From NCBI GenBank assembly GCA_025057755.1, contig JANWVC010000025.1:1-64000 (forward strand): a stretch of DNA of 64,000 nt, in the 5' to 3' direction. The notes under the pieces were generated by a model. It saw only the letters and a list, made by a program, of their open reading frames with translations. It searched no databases and had not been told where the DNA came from. Both the position numbers and the translations under genes were made by a program. Each line of letters opens with the position of its first letter. Within the stretch, counting starts at the first letter, position 1. Below, piece after piece: positions 1 to 10,198 of the stretch. The DNA comes from Limisphaera sp. Lineage in GTDB: Bacteria; Verrucomicrobiota; Verrucomicrobiia; Limisphaerales; Limisphaeraceae.

Positions 1-80
1 AGCACGTCCCTCCGGGGTGCGCGAAAAACCATTGTTGATCCAAGGCGTGCACGGCACGTCGGTCCGAACGGAGCTGAATC

Positions 81-114
81 AAAAAACAGCCGGTTCGATT
101 TACCGAACCGGCTG
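81..114 (-). terminator. Rho-independent terminator after the epimerase gene
   Basis: An 11-bp perfect stem (87-97 pairs with 104-114) with a 6-nt loop is followed, read on the minus strand, by a run of six T (81-86). It lies 38 bases past the stop of the epimerase gene, so it probably ends the polysaccharide transcription unit. Confidence 0.85.
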
Positions 115-151
115 CACTCTCGGATCGAACAAACCTTCGAACCAACGTCGC

Positions 152-1189
152 TCAACTCATTCGACGCTGGGCGCCGAACTCATGTTCAATCATTCTGCGC
201 AATCCCTCCTCGAGCGTAAAGGGCCGAATAAACCCCGATTGTTCCAGGCGCGTTGTGTTCACCGTCGTTTCGGCACAAAACTTTTTGACCCGAATACTGC
301 TCCACGGCAGTGGCCGACCCAATAATCGTGCCAAACCGTCGGCGATGTAACCCAGTCCTAGCCCCAAGCCGTAGGGAAGGCGCAATCGGGCCGTCCAATG
401 CCGATCTCGCCCCAGTTTCTCTTGCGCCAAGCGGACCAATTGGGCTGTTGTCAAATCAGGTTTGTCCGCGTAATTGAAGCGATGCAATCCTGGCGGCAGG
501 TGCAGGCACCAATGCAAAAAAGCGGCGACATTGCCCACATAGGCCATAGACTTGCGATTTCGACCGTCGCCCACCATGACGAACCGACCGTCAGCGATTT
601 GCCGTAACAGGTTGTACACATTGCCCCGATTGCCTTCCCCAAACACCACGCACAGGCGCACAATCACGGCGGCTCGTTCGGAATCGGCTGCCACCCACGC
701 CTCGATCAAACGTTCTGCCTCCAGTTTACTTCGGCCATAATCGTTGAACGGTGCCGGGGGAAACTCCTCGTGGGGCTCGCGCACGTTTAAAGGGTACACT
801 GCCACCGTGCTGGTGAAGACGAGTCGTTTGCAACCGTGTTGCTCCATGGCCTGGAGGACATGAGCTGTACCCTGCACGTTGACATTGTAGTATCGTTGCA
901 CGGGCCTCACATCATCTCGATGTTCGGCAGCCAAATGCACCACGGCATCGACGCCCCGGACTGCCTCGCAGACAGCCTTCGCATCCTGCACATCGGCCGT
1001 GCGAACATCCTCGTCGGGCTGATTCGGTACCCGCCGGTCCAACACCCGGACCCTCCAACCGGCTTGCTGCAGGACGCCGGCCAATCGCTGCCCGATGAAT
1101 CCATTTCCGCCGGTCAATAACACTCGTCCCGGTTGGTTAAGTACTGGGGTCAACTCAACCTCGGTTCTCAATCCCGCGGAACTTTTCAT
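152..1189 (-). CDS. NAD-dependent epimerase/dehydratase (extended SDR family)
   Basis: Extended short-chain dehydrogenase of 345 residues, probably acting on a nucleotide sugar for surface polysaccharide. The nucleotide-binding motif TGGNGFIG sits at about residues 26-33 and the catalytic YGRSK (Tyr151, Lys155) follows the FTSTVAVY strand, as in UDP-glucose 4-epimerase relatives. The C-terminal substrate domain ends with FTLEEGLRRMI, typical of the family. The reading frame is open further upstream, but that part overlaps the next gene; the ATG at 1189 places the Rossmann motif at the normal distance. It is the last gene of a minus-strand polysaccharide locus and is followed by a strong terminator. 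The exact sugar cannot be told from sequence. Confidence 0.88.
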   Translation of the reverse strand: MKSSAGLRTEVELTPVLNQPGRVLLTGGNGFIGQRLAGVLQQAGWRVRVLDRRVPNQPDEDVRTADVQDAKAVCEAVRGVDAVVHLAAEHRDDVRPVQRYYNVNVQGTAHVLQAMEQHGCKRLVFTSTVAVYPLNVREPHEEFPPAPFNDYGRSKLEAERLIEAWVAADSERAAVIVRLCVVFGEGNRGNVYNLLRQIADGRFVMVGDGRNRKSMAYVGNVAAFLHWCLHLPPGLHRFNYADKPDLTTAQLVRLAQEKLGRDRHWTARLRLPYGLGLGLGYIADGLARLLGRPLPWSSIRVKKFCAETTVNTTRLEQSGFIRPFTLEEGLRRMIEHEFGAQRRMS

Positions 1190-1361
1190 GATTTGGCAAG
1201 ACGCACTTTGCCATTGGGAGGGTGCTCTGGTCCGTGCGCGTGCGACTGAGCCCCGGAGGGAGGTTGAAGAGCAGGGCCACAGGCGCTTTGCGTTGATCCA
1301 ACGGGAATCGGTGGTGCGTGAAGTATAGCACAGTCCTACCGTTGAGGTCATTGCGAATGCA

Positions 1362-2558
1362 TCAGCCAATGCGTGATGCGTGGCGAGGACTTGAGCTGAC
1401 GCAGCTTGACGCACGCAGTGTTTGCCAAGGTGGCAGTGTTTTGCCGTATCGCGCCAAAACCTTGCGATAAACCTCCCAGGTTTTTTCGACCATTTGCTCG
1501 AGCGTAAAATATTGTTCATACCGTCGGCGCCCCGCTCGGCCCATGCGTAAGCGCAGTTCAGGGTCGGTGATCAAACGCATCAGACGATCCTGCAAGGTGA
1601 CGACATCACCTCGGGGGATGAGAAAACCGGTTTCACCATCCAAAACGGCCTCACGCGTGCCGCCGACGTCCGAGGCAACCACCGGCAAACCGGCCCGCAT
1701 CGCTTCCAACACGCTGAGGGGCAGGCCCTCCCAACGGCTCGTTAAGACAAAGATCTGGTGGTCCGCCAAGATTTGCGGAACATCCTCTCGCGTCCCGAGG
1801 AAATCCAGCCGGTCAGCAAGACCCAGGTCATGCGCCAATCGCCGACACATAGGCTCGGTTGGACCGCTCCCTACAAAACTGCATCGCCAATCCAAACGCC
1901 GGAACCGGCTCAAACACTGGATTAGCAGACGGTGGTCCTTGGGCGGCGCGAAGCGGGCCACCATGACCATTCGGACGGGGCTCGCTTCCGGCTTACTGCG
2001 TTCTGAAACATCGGGCACTCCGTTATGCACGGTCCACAGGCGATCCGGCTTGCACAACTTGTATCGCAGCGCTAACGCACGATCATGCTCTGAGACGGTG
2101 ATGATACCATCGCCGCATAGTGCGCCGACCCATTCCACTGCCCATCCCAGCAAACGCCGGCCTGGGGGCGCCCCCGGTGTAAAGGCAAATCCATGTGCCG
2201 TAAACAGGGATGGGATTCGCAGAGACCTCGCTGCCAGACGACCGAGCGCACCCGCCTTGGAGGAGTGACAGTGCAGAAGGTCGGGCTGCAAGTGACGCAA
2301 GAGTCGCCGTAGCTCCGAGAAAGCACGCAAATCACGAATCGGGCGGATGGGCTGGACCAGCGAAGGGACCAAGGACAATCCGAGCCCAAGGCGCTTTAGC
2401 TCACCACCCAACCATCCAGGACCATCCTGAGCACCCGAAACAACAATTGGTCGCACGCATCCGCTTAACGTTAGCAGCAAGTCACGTAGGTGCACCTGTG
2501 CGCCCCCGGCTTCGGTCCGGGTGACCACTGCTGCCACTCGCATTGGCTCTGCGGTCAT
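1362..2558 (-). CDS. Glycosyltransferase family 4 (GT-B fold)
   Basis: A 398-residue retaining-type glycosyltransferase that adds a sugar from a nucleotide donor to a growing lipid-linked glycan at the cytoplasmic side of the membrane. The N-terminal acceptor domain starts with VAAVVTRTEAGGAQ, the usual GT4 opening with a Gly-rich loop; the C-terminal donor domain has EGLPLSVLEAMRAGLPVVA with the E-x7-E donor-binding pattern and VGGTREAV after it. Its neighbours are an epimerase downstream and a Wzy-like polymerase upstream. A second in-frame ATG lies five codons in. A 6-bp inverted repeat (2559-2573) abuts the start codon. Donor and acceptor are unknown. Confidence 0.9.
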   Translation of the reverse strand: MTAEPMRVAAVVTRTEAGGAQVHLRDLLLTLSGCVRPIVVSGAQDGPGWLGGELKRLGLGLSLVPSLVQPIRPIRDLRAFSELRRLLRHLQPDLLHCHSSKAGALGRLAARSLRIPSLFTAHGFAFTPGAPPGRRLLGWAVEWVGALCGDGIITVSEHDRALALRYKLCKPDRLWTVHNGVPDVSERSKPEASPVRMVMVARFAPPKDHRLLIQCLSRFRRLDWRCSFVGSGPTEPMCRRLAHDLGLADRLDFLGTREDVPQILADHQIFVLTSRWEGLPLSVLEAMRAGLPVVASDVGGTREAVLDGETGFLIPRGDVVTLQDRLMRLITDPELRLRMGRAGRRRYEQYFTLEQMVEKTWEVYRKVLARYGKTLPPWQTLRASSCVSSSPRHASRIG

Positions 2559-2593
2559 GATACGTCCCGTATCACTCCCTTGTAAGCACGGAT

Positions 2594-3847
2594 CTACTGG
2601 CCGCTAGACCGTCGCAAATTGACACCGGTTGGATACGCTTTTCGGGTTGGCCACGTCCTCAATTTCGAAGAGCAAGGACGGGTGGCGGCTGGTGCGATTT
2701 GTTGACTCCGTTGGGTGCCATTTGGCCGGCTTGACAGCATGACGTGCAGCAAGGCAAGCCCGACCCAGACCATCCAGTTCCGCAAGTTGTACGTCCCGAT
2801 GCTGTACGCCCATGGCGCCAAAGCGACGAGCTTCAAACCTGCGCCTGGCACTTGACGCCAGTGCGTGACCCAAAACATCCCGAACAGCACAGTCCCCGGC
2901 AGACCGTAGGAGAACAGCAATCCCGCCGGTGTGGAGTGAATCTCGCCGAGAAACCAACTGTGCATCATCCATCGCTCCTCGGCACCTTCCCCAGCCCCAA
3001 GCAACAGATGCTCCGGAAACTTTATCAAACGATCATATCCGCGCGCCTCTAGCTCGAAGGCCCATTCGGTGAGTAACAGGCGGTCAAGTGCATTCCACTC
3101 GTGTTCACTCATTAACCTTTTAAGGTCATCCTTTAGTAAGAGAATGGCAACCGATGCACACGTTAACAGTAGGAGCCGGCTATATATAAAACTAACAACC
3201 CGCTTTTCCTCATGCGGCTTCATTAATACCATTGCCAAACCGAGTAGCAGTACAATGAATCCCAAAAGTCCAGATCGGGAGCCGCATAGCAGAACCACAT
3301 AGCCAACCACGCAGGCTGCCGCGCAGCCGTTCCATATGGAACGCCGGAGGTAAACTGAATTGATGCACAACAGGGTCCCCATCCATAGAGTCCAGTGTGC
3401 TAACTGATTCGGATCGTTAAATGTTCCTGTTGGTCTACTTGCTTCCTCCTTGGAGAAAAAGCCGGTTCCGACTATGAATGCCTGCGTGCCGAGGCAGAGC
3501 CATAGAAGGATGGGCAACCATTTGAGAAACGGACCGTGCCAGGCTCCTCTCGCCAGCGAAGCGAAGACAAGCCAACTGAGGACGTTGAAAGGGTAGTAAA
3601 AGGCCGCATACAAGGTGCGAAGGTCCCTAAAGATTGTGTAAACGACGACATTGACGCAAGCTGCATACAGCGCAAAGGCGATCGCATATCGGAAAGCGTC
3701 AGGCCATTGTTGGGCACGAGCCCACCCTAGCGTAATAATAGCGGGTAGCATCAAAAAGTGGGCCACCTGCGGCAATCCGCTCTCCCATATATAGATCGGT
3801 GAGACTAGGAGTGCGCACGAGGCAATGAAAAGACGGAGGCGATCCAT
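2594..3847 (-). CDS. O-antigen ligase/polymerase-like membrane protein (Wzy-like)
   Basis: Very hydrophobic 417-residue protein with roughly ten predicted membrane segments, beginning RLFIASCALLVSPIYIW, and a long periplasmic loop in the C-terminal half (about residues 215-300, charged, with DRLLLTEWAFELEARGYDRL). This is the layout of the Wzy/WaaL O-antigen polymerase-ligase superfamily, which joins or polymerises lipid-linked repeat units in the periplasm. No catalytic residue can be fixed from sequence alone. It lies between two glycosyltransferases and shares the locus with a flippase-like gene, which supports the Wzy reading. The coding region is visibly richer in A/T than the flanks, as is common for horizontally acquired polysaccharide genes. 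Confidence 0.78.
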   Translation of the reverse strand: MDRLRLFIASCALLVSPIYIWESGLPQVAHFLMLPAIITLGWARAQQWPDAFRYAIAFALYAACVNVVVYTIFRDLRTLYAAFYYPFNVLSWLVFASLARGAWHGPFLKWLPILLWLCLGTQAFIVGTGFFSKEEASRPTGTFNDPNQLAHWTLWMGTLLCINSVYLRRSIWNGCAAACVVGYVVLLCGSRSGLLGFIVLLLGLAMVLMKPHEEKRVVSFIYSRLLLLTCASVAILLLKDDLKRLMSEHEWNALDRLLLTEWAFELEARGYDRLIKFPEHLLLGAGEGAEERWMMHSWFLGEIHSTPAGLLFSYGLPGTVLFGMFWVTHWRQVPGAGLKLVALAPWAYSIGTYNLRNWMVWVGLALLHVMLSSRPNGTQRSQQIAPAATRPCSSKLRTWPTRKAYPTGVNLRRSSGQ

Positions 3848-4439
3848 GAGGAGATTGGAAGGAGGTTAAAGCTCAAAGGTTGTGGGCCAGGTCGATGGCC
3901 AAACTGTCATTTAGAGATGCGTTATAGATGCCTCTTCTGGCTGCAGTGCAGGAAGTGCGAGCAGAGACACGGTAAAGGAGGTGAAGTGGAGTTGAATCCT
4001 GGATGAGCTGCAAACCGTGGGCACGATCGAGGAGGTGTCTAACGATTGGCCCGGAACCCTTAATATCTTGCAAAGCCTATGGTGAGGCGAATGATGTGGC
4101 GGAAATGCGGCAGTCATCATAGGTCTGTGTGGGAGGCTTTGGAAAAGCATCATGCCGCGCGCGTGAGCCGGGCTCAAATCGTGTGAAATGGTGGTGACGC
4201 GTGTTCATGGCGTGAGATTAAAAAAGATGGGGATTCGACAAAGTGGTACTGAACCTTCAGAAGAATGGCGGTTCCGCATGGGAGCCAGTGTGGATTACAG
4301 CTGCATTATGGTTGCAACAAGATGCTGCGGAGGGCTGGAGTATGGATTGAGTGGAAGACGAACTACTGCGGGGGGTTAGACACATACGCATGGAGGGAGG
4401 ATGGTTTCAAGGGCAATGGGGCTGGTCCGCGGCTTAGGG
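3848..4439. other. Gene-free interval in the polysaccharide locus
   Basis: About 590 bases between the polymerase-like gene and the GT2 gene. No frame is longer than about 90 codons and none resembles a known family. I see no clear terminator or repeat; it may hold a decayed gene. Confidence 0.5.
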
Positions 4440-5315
4440 TCATGATTCATCAGATAAGCCTGGAACGCGTGTAGTACGAATGTGCTTAAGAATGTCTTCG
4501 ACATGTTGGCGCTGCAGTTCGGAAAGTGGCAGAATGGCCTTGCGTGCAAGGTACTGGGAGCAACCGGCGCGAGCGAAAATACGCAGAAGCGTTGCTTTGA
4601 AGAGCGAGAAAAGGTAGAGGACTGCGGTTCTTGTAGAGCCAATAAGCGATGGGCCCCAGGTGCGAAGCACCATGCGCTCCGTGCGGTAGCCTTGTTGCCA
4701 AGCGCGGAAATTGACAATATACCTGTAAAAGTACAGAGGCTCATTGAGAATCTTGGCGGATGCTGTTTGGGCGGTCCGCGCAAAGAGCTCCCTATCTTGG
4801 CCCCGAACATAGTCAACTGAATAGGGGTGGGCTAAAAACCAGGATCGGCGTGCCACAAGGGAAGCATGGAGATGACAACCGTTGAGCAAGATGCGCGTAG
4901 GGGTCAATGGATACGCGCGCCTGATTCCAAGGACGTAACCCTCCGGGCTGAGTATGTAAGCATTGGTGGAAACAAAGTCAAGGTTCGGCTGGGCGTGAAA
5001 TGCTGCCAACTGCCGCTCGAGCCGATTGGGATGCATCATGTCATCCGCATCCATACGGGCAACATAGGTCCCTCGGGCCAAATGGGAGATTTGATTCAGC
5101 CTCGCTGACAGCCCGAGATGCCGGCCATCGTAGATGATACGCACACGTGAGTCCCGAATGCGTAATGCAAGTGTTAGGGATGAATCGGACGACCCATCGT
5201 CCACCAAAAGGAGCTCCCAGTCCTGGAAAGATTGGGCCCAAATGGATTTGAGACAATCAAGGAAGGCAGGGCCGGGATTATAGAAAGGAATACCTATGGT
5301 GAGCGTTGGATTCAT
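4440..5315 (-). CDS. Glycosyltransferase family 2
   Basis: GT-A fold glycosyltransferase of about 291 residues, transferring a sugar in surface-glycan assembly. The start LTIGIPFYNPGPAFLDCLKS is the canonical GT2 opening; LLLVDDGSSDSSL carries the nucleotide-binding Asp pair and ARMDADDMMHPNRL holds the DxD-type metal site. The C-terminal third is a less conserved acceptor part. The ATG at 5315 is chosen because it lies just ahead of the fold; an in-frame TTG at 5342 has an AAGGA sequence upstream and could be the true start. It stands between two gene-free stretches in the polysaccharide locus. Confidence 0.9.
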   Translation of the reverse strand: MNPTLTIGIPFYNPGPAFLDCLKSIWAQSFQDWELLLVDDGSSDSSLTLALRIRDSRVRIIYDGRHLGLSARLNQISHLARGTYVARMDADDMMHPNRLERQLAAFHAQPNLDFVSTNAYILSPEGYVLGIRRAYPLTPTRILLNGCHLHASLVARRSWFLAHPYSVDYVRGQDRELFARTAQTASAKILNEPLYFYRYIVNFRAWQQGYRTERMVLRTWGPSLIGSTRTAVLYLFSLFKATLLRIFARAGCSQYLARKAILPLSELQRQHVEDILKHIRTTRVPGLSDES

Positions 5316-5342
5316 GGACTTTGGCAAAGAAGGTGTGCCCAA

Positions 5343-6443
5343 AAGCTTCCTTGTAATTACCCGAGGGCGTCCGTCAAAAGGCTGTCAAGAGTGCTGAAAG
5401 GATTTGACGCGTCTTGTTTATTGCCGATGGCGGCGTTTTAAGACTGTGATCGAAGCGCCCTGGGAGGAGTGTTGCATCCCCACTGGCTGCAGGCCGAAAA
5501 AGCAGATGTGTGCCACGAGCTTGCAGCCGGGCTTCTTCGGATTGTGGCTGCACAGGGATTACATGTGGATGGCTCCATGAACGCGCAGTTTCTCGCATAC
5601 CCAAGGGATGCAGGTCCGGTTGGGCGTGAGGCTGGCGATCCTTACTGGAAGCGCGGAAGACGGCTCTGGTAGTTGGCAGGGGGCCTTGGCCGCCGGACGC
5701 AAAGGTCGTCGGATGCAGCATCTGCCTGTCGGAGGAGCACTGTGAGAAACGTCAGGGAACGACCCTGGAAATGCCCTCTGCGTTCAGCAGCAACATGGGA
5801 GCGTGAAATGTGCGAGCAGGAAACCGGCAAACGACGAGCCTTTAAATCTTCCCAACCGGTTGTTTTTATAAAGGTTTTCTGGAAATGAGGCAAATCCCAA
5901 ATGAACATACGGCTGAGTGCATTGCGCAAACTTGGATGCATGACGAGGATGGATGGGAGAAGGGGCCTGCGATCCTCCCATCACATGCTTTCGAAGCTGG
6001 CACGCGGGCCTCTATGTGCATGCCACGGTGCTTTTATTGGGCCAGGTTGCTGAAAAAAGCGTCGGGGCTAGGTATGTCTATGCAGTGGGTTTTGTGAGAG
6101 GACATCTGGGGCGTATGCCGGGCCTCGATCGCTTTCGGCGTGGTATCGCGCGAATGGTCATTGGGTCTTGACAGCCGAATTTTGTTGTATGGCCATGGCT
6201 GAACGGAATGGCATGCATGGATTGACGTGGGAGGGGTAGGTTGCGACATAATCGTGCATAATGGACGCTTGCGAGGTGGCTTCGCTCTCGGTGGCACAAC
6301 GGCAATTCGGATGGACATTAACGAAGCGTTTGAATGCTTTGCTTTTGTCGCGTGTTGCTGCGCGACGCTTCAATACGTTACACGGCGGCACATCACCATT
6401 GAAAGGGTGAGTAATAAAACCACGGTTTCTGTACGATTTCAAA
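5343..6443. other. Long gene-free interval in the polysaccharide locus
   Basis: About 1.1 kb without a convincing gene. Only short overlapping frames (under 140 codons) occur on both strands, none with a recognisable motif. The stretch 5800-6450 looks more A/T-rich than the flanks. This could be the remnant of one lost gene of ordinary glycosyltransferase size, but no fragment is clear enough to annotate. Confidence 0.5.
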
Positions 6444-7826
6444 TCATTGCTTGGCAAGGCTGAAACGGTAGCCGTATGCACCGTCAATGAGATATAGCAC
6501 GGCAGTGATAGCGGCATAGGCGAAAACAACACGGTCTGCAGGTACGTTGGCGCACATCGCAAATGCAAGCAGAAGTAGAACCGACGTGAACCGAAGGGCG
6601 TTCCAATACAAGAGATATTTGGTGGCGCCGATCACCAGGGCGTTTTTCTCAACAGGAGTGAAAACAAATTGGAGGAAGGCTGCAACAGCAAGTGGCCGCG
6701 CGAATTCGCCGGCCCGCTGCCATTCTTGGCCAAAGAAGGTGCTAAACAGCCAGGGGGCGAAAACAAGAAGGCTCGCGTAGGGTATCATACCTAGGACGGC
6801 CGTGGTAAAAGTGGTTCGTAGGTACAGGTGGCGCCAATGACCTTTGAGGTGATAGCTCCGCACGATTCGCTGGCGATAGACGGTGCCGATGGCAGTACTT
6901 ACTGTTACTGCCGGGAGAGTGGTTATGCGATGCGCCAGAAAAAAATGACCAGCTTCGGCCAGGCCGAAAAGGCGGGCAAAGATGAGCACCGGAAGATAGG
7001 TCGTCATGCTGCCAAGGAGCTGAGATGGTGCAAGATGAAGCGGATAAAACCGAAGGCGATTTAGGAGGTCTCTGACTTGGGGCCACCTCAATAGAGAGGC
7101 GAGGGGAGGCAATGTTGGAAGCGCCTTGGCGGCGATCCAGAGGACAATTGTCGCTTGAGCTACCACGGCCCCGACAATCAGGCCTCCGGGAACGCGAAGT
7201 ATGCCAAGCAACAGGCATGCGAGAGCGGTGAAAAGTGCGACAAGCACGCGGCCGCGGGCCATCAAAGCGTAGGCCTCATTACGATTCAACCAGAAAGCAA
7301 GGGTGTTGACGGTCGCGAGGCAGAAAACGAGCAGCGGCAAGAGCCAAAGGCTGAATGTCGAAAGTGGGTTGGGCTGACGGTCGAGACCGTATACTTGAAG
7401 AGGCACGAGGATGAAGGCCAATATGAGCGCTGTTGCAAAGGCCAACGTGGCGCATATGCAAGTTAACAAAGAGGCCTGGCGGCAATCTCTTATGATCGGG
7501 ATCGCGTGTTCGTAAGATCCTGTGGCTATGAGGGACAGCATGATGGCAAGGGTAGAAAATGAAGCCAAAGCGCCAAAATCGGCGGGCGTGTACAACCTCG
7601 TGAGTAACGGCGCAGCAAGCAATGTGATCAGTTGCGCCAGGGCGGTTGCGCCGGCCAGAACCGCTGCGTGGTGGGCGAATGTCCCCCGCCGAAAGACCGA
7701 TCGCCAGTGTTTCGCAAGCCAAAGCCACGGGGCTGGCTCGGCACCGGGGTCAGGTGAAGCCGCTGCTCTGTTCCCACGCTTCTCCACCTGCTCGTCACTG
7801 ATACCGGATGGATCAGTGAAGATCAT
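6444..7826 (-). CDS. Wzx-like polysaccharide flippase (MOP superfamily)
   Basis: A 460-residue integral membrane protein with about 12 hydrophobic segments; it would move lipid-linked oligosaccharide units across the inner membrane. Residues 50-75 (HAAVLAGATALAQLITLLAA) and PLLTRLYTPADFGALASF match the first helices of the RfbX/Wzx oligosaccharide flippase family, where the LYTPADFG segment is characteristic. GGAG sits just before the ATG (CAGGAGAACATG), supporting this start. About 45 residues of charged N-terminus precede the first helix. In the locus it pairs with the Wzy-like polymerase, which points to a Wzx/Wzy-dependent pathway. Confidence 0.9.
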   Translation of the reverse strand: MIFTDPSGISDEQVEKRGNRAAASPDPGAEPAPWLWLAKHWRSVFRRGTFAHHAAVLAGATALAQLITLLAAPLLTRLYTPADFGALASFSTLAIMLSLIATGSYEHAIPIIRDCRQASLLTCICATLAFATALILAFILVPLQVYGLDRQPNPLSTFSLWLLPLLVFCLATVNTLAFWLNRNEAYALMARGRVLVALFTALACLLLGILRVPGGLIVGAVVAQATIVLWIAAKALPTLPPLASLLRWPQVRDLLNRLRFYPLHLAPSQLLGSMTTYLPVLIFARLFGLAEAGHFFLAHRITTLPAVTVSTAIGTVYRQRIVRSYHLKGHWRHLYLRTTFTTAVLGMIPYASLLVFAPWLFSTFFGQEWQRAGEFARPLAVAAFLQFVFTPVEKNALVIGATKYLLYWNALRFTSVLLLLAFAMCANVPADRVVFAYAAITAVLYLIDGAYGYRFSLAKQ

Positions 7827-8860
7827 GTTCTCCTGCGCTCAATGGCAGATGCGGGACATTGAAGAGTGGAGTGTTTCTCCATGTTCCTAGAATCGAGCAC
7901 AGCAGTGAAGCATATTCTCGCGCGCCGTTGGGCTTTTGGGCTCGGCTGGGGTCGAGCAAGCCTTGTAGGGAGAGGTAGGGGTTATGTTCACGGGCATGGG
8001 AGGGGAATAATGGCTGCTGCGGGGCGCTAAAGCTCCCCGGCTGCCCGTTGGCCGTTTCTAAAGCCCGGGTACCTCATGGCGCGGGGCGTGTGCCGACCTC
8101 TGGTGCGGAGCCAGCGCTTGCCATCCTAAATGCGTCCAAGGCTGTAAAGCTGCAGGCACGGGCAATGTTTCCGTAGGCGGGGAGGCGCTGGCGGGGTCGG
8201 CCGGATTGGCCGTAGCGGTTGCCACCGCCAAGCTCAGGTCAAGAGTTCTGCTTGGACCAAACTGGTTGCGTGCTAGAGACCGGTGGCAAGCCCGGGAGCG
8301 CCGGGTGTAGTCGAGCCTGTTCATATGCCCATTCGCCAGAAGCCTGTTTGCGCGCCGCAACGTTGGGCGAAATGAGAATCGGCAAATCTGGCGATCTTAC
8401 GGGCATTGGCTAGGGCCAGTTGGCTCCGGAAAAAGCCGGAATGATTGAAGAATGCACTTTCGGGTTGCCTGTTCGAACACCGCGCGGGCACGAAAGTAGC
8501 CATCCCATGCAAGGGCCTTCTCTGCCCGTACCTGGTGCGGATGCAGAAACGGGGGCAGTTCGTTCATGAGTGAGGCGCGATGAACAATGCCGCAAACCTC
8601 TTGCTATTTACGCCAGATGCAAGGTTCCGACGGATTTTCTGTGGCCTGATTGCGGCAAGGTGCCCATTCGTATCAGCTGGCTTCTCGGTTAGCCTGCACC
8701 TGTACCCAATCACGTTGGGTTTGGCGTCACCATTGTTGGCAACAGGGAGGCATCCATGAGGTTTCGACTTCACAGCTAAGGCTTATAAGTCTTCCATGTA
8801 GGACGTGAGTCTCACGTCCGTGGTATTAAGCACATCGCAGCGGCGCATCCCTGTGTGCTT
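7827..8860. other. Gene-free interval before the aminotransferase
   Basis: About 1 kb without a supportable gene. On the minus strand around 8440-8580 short stretches read like protein in two different frames (for example ELPPFLHPHQVRAEKALAWD near 8570), which may be the trace of a frameshifted, decayed gene, but no family is recognised. The right end passes into hairpin-repeat cluster A. Confidence 0.45.
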
Positions 8861-8984
8861 GTGCGCGGCGGGAGCAGCGCCCTCGGAGGAGGGACATGCT
8901 TCCGCATGTCCTTGGTTTCGTGGGTCCTGCAGAGGCAGGACTCCGGGGTGTCCAAGGAATCGTGGGCGCTGCTGGGTGTCTCGT
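8861..8984. repeat. Hairpin-repeat cluster A
   Basis: Short cluster of the 22-nt hairpin family described under cluster E. Good copies are at 8891-8912 (GGGACATGC stem, TTCC loop) and 8922-8943 (GGGTCCTGC stem, AGAG loop). A degenerate copy lies at 8861-8882, and a half copy (GGGCGCTGC at 8964-8972) runs up to the stop codon of the aminotransferase gene. The cluster sits directly 3' of that gene. Confidence 0.8.
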
Positions 8985-10091
8985 TCATGCGTCGAGGGCT
9001 TGGATCAATGCGTGCAAAACGCGGTCCTGATCGGATTCTGTCAGAAACGGGTGCATCGGTAGGCTGAGTACTTCACGCGAGGCTTGCTCAGCTATAGGGA
9101 ATTCGCCCCATCGGTAGCCGAGATGAGCGAATACGGGTTGTTCATGCAGACATTTGGGATAATACACAGCGGTGGGAATGCCTTGCGCCTGCATGCGGCG
9201 GGCCACTTCGTCCCGATTTCGCACGCGGATGGTGTATTGGGCGTACACATGAGTGTTGCCAGGTGCAACCCAGGGGATCGCATGGGGAAGGTCCAACACG
9301 GTTTGCAAGCCATCATTATAGCGGGCGGCGATCTGTTCGCGTCGACGTAGTTCTTCGTCGAAATGAGGTAGTTTGGCCAGGAGGACCGCAGCCTGAAGTG
9401 TGTCGAATCGTCCGTTCATACCGACAAGGGTATGATGATGACGCTGGAGGCCGCCGTGGTTGCGAATGGCTCGCATGCGTTCGGCCAAGGTGTCGTCGTT
9501 GGTGAAGAGTGCGCCTCCGTCGCCGTAACAGCCAAGCGGTTTGGCCGGGAAAAAACTGGTGCTGCCGATGGTGGTGACCCCGGCACTGCGCCGACCGCGT
9601 TGGGTGGCGCCAAAGCTTTGAGCTGCGTCTTCAATCACTGGCAGTCCGTGACGTGCCGCAATGGCATTGATGCGGTCCATATCGGGCATTTGGCCGAACA
9701 GGCTGACGGGCATCAGCGCGCGTGTGCGCGGGGTAATGGCAGCTTCGATGAGGTCCGGGTTGATGTTGTAGGTTGCCGGATCGATGTCCACAAAGACGGG
9801 TCGTGCTCCGACCAGGGCGATGGTTTCGGCGGTACTGATCCAAGTAAACGGCACCGTAATCACCTCGTCACCAGGGCCGATGCGGAGAGCGCGCAACGCG
9901 ATTTCGAGGCTGTCAGTGCCGCTGGCGACGGTGATGCAGTAGCGAACGCCGACGTATGCGGCCAGGGCTGATTCCAGCTCGGTGACTTCAGGGCCGAGGA
10001 TGAATTGGGCATGCTCCAGGACGTTTTGAATGCGGCGCTGGATTTCGTCGCGATAGGCCCGGTATTGAGCCTTCAGGTCAATGAATTGCAT
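8985..10091 (-). CDS. DegT/DnrJ/EryC1/StrS family aminotransferase
   Basis: PLP-dependent sugar aminotransferase of 368 residues (fold type I), making an amino-sugar nucleotide for surface glycan. The start MQFIDLKAQY is the usual DegT opening. FTWISTAETIALVGARPVFV, the cofactor region IEDAAQSFGA and the PLP-lysine motif SFFPAKPLG (Lys at about 184) followed by GDGGALFTND are all present. The C-terminal PMHPFLTESDQDRV is also typical. A GTG four codons upstream is an alternative start. The closest named relatives by motif are WbpE/WlbC-type enzymes, but substrate cannot be assigned. The gene is bracketed by hairpin clusters A and B. Confidence 0.93.
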   Translation of the reverse strand: MQFIDLKAQYRAYRDEIQRRIQNVLEHAQFILGPEVTELESALAAYVGVRYCITVASGTDSLEIALRALRIGPGDEVITVPFTWISTAETIALVGARPVFVDIDPATYNINPDLIEAAITPRTRALMPVSLFGQMPDMDRINAIAARHGLPVIEDAAQSFGATQRGRRSAGVTTIGSTSFFPAKPLGCYGDGGALFTNDDTLAERMRAIRNHGGLQRHHHTLVGMNGRFDTLQAAVLLAKLPHFDEELRRREQIAARYNDGLQTVLDLPHAIPWVAPGNTHVYAQYTIRVRNRDEVARRMQAQGIPTAVYYPKCLHEQPVFAHLGYRWGEFPIAEQASREVLSLPMHPFLTESDQDRVLHALIQALDA

Positions 10092-10198
10092 GGGTGGATT
10101 CACGTGGATCGGCTTATCGCTGGGGCTTTACGAAACGGGTTAGCCGCCGCGCGGCGGAGAGATTGCCATCTGCTGGGGGATCGTTCTGCCGGAATTTT

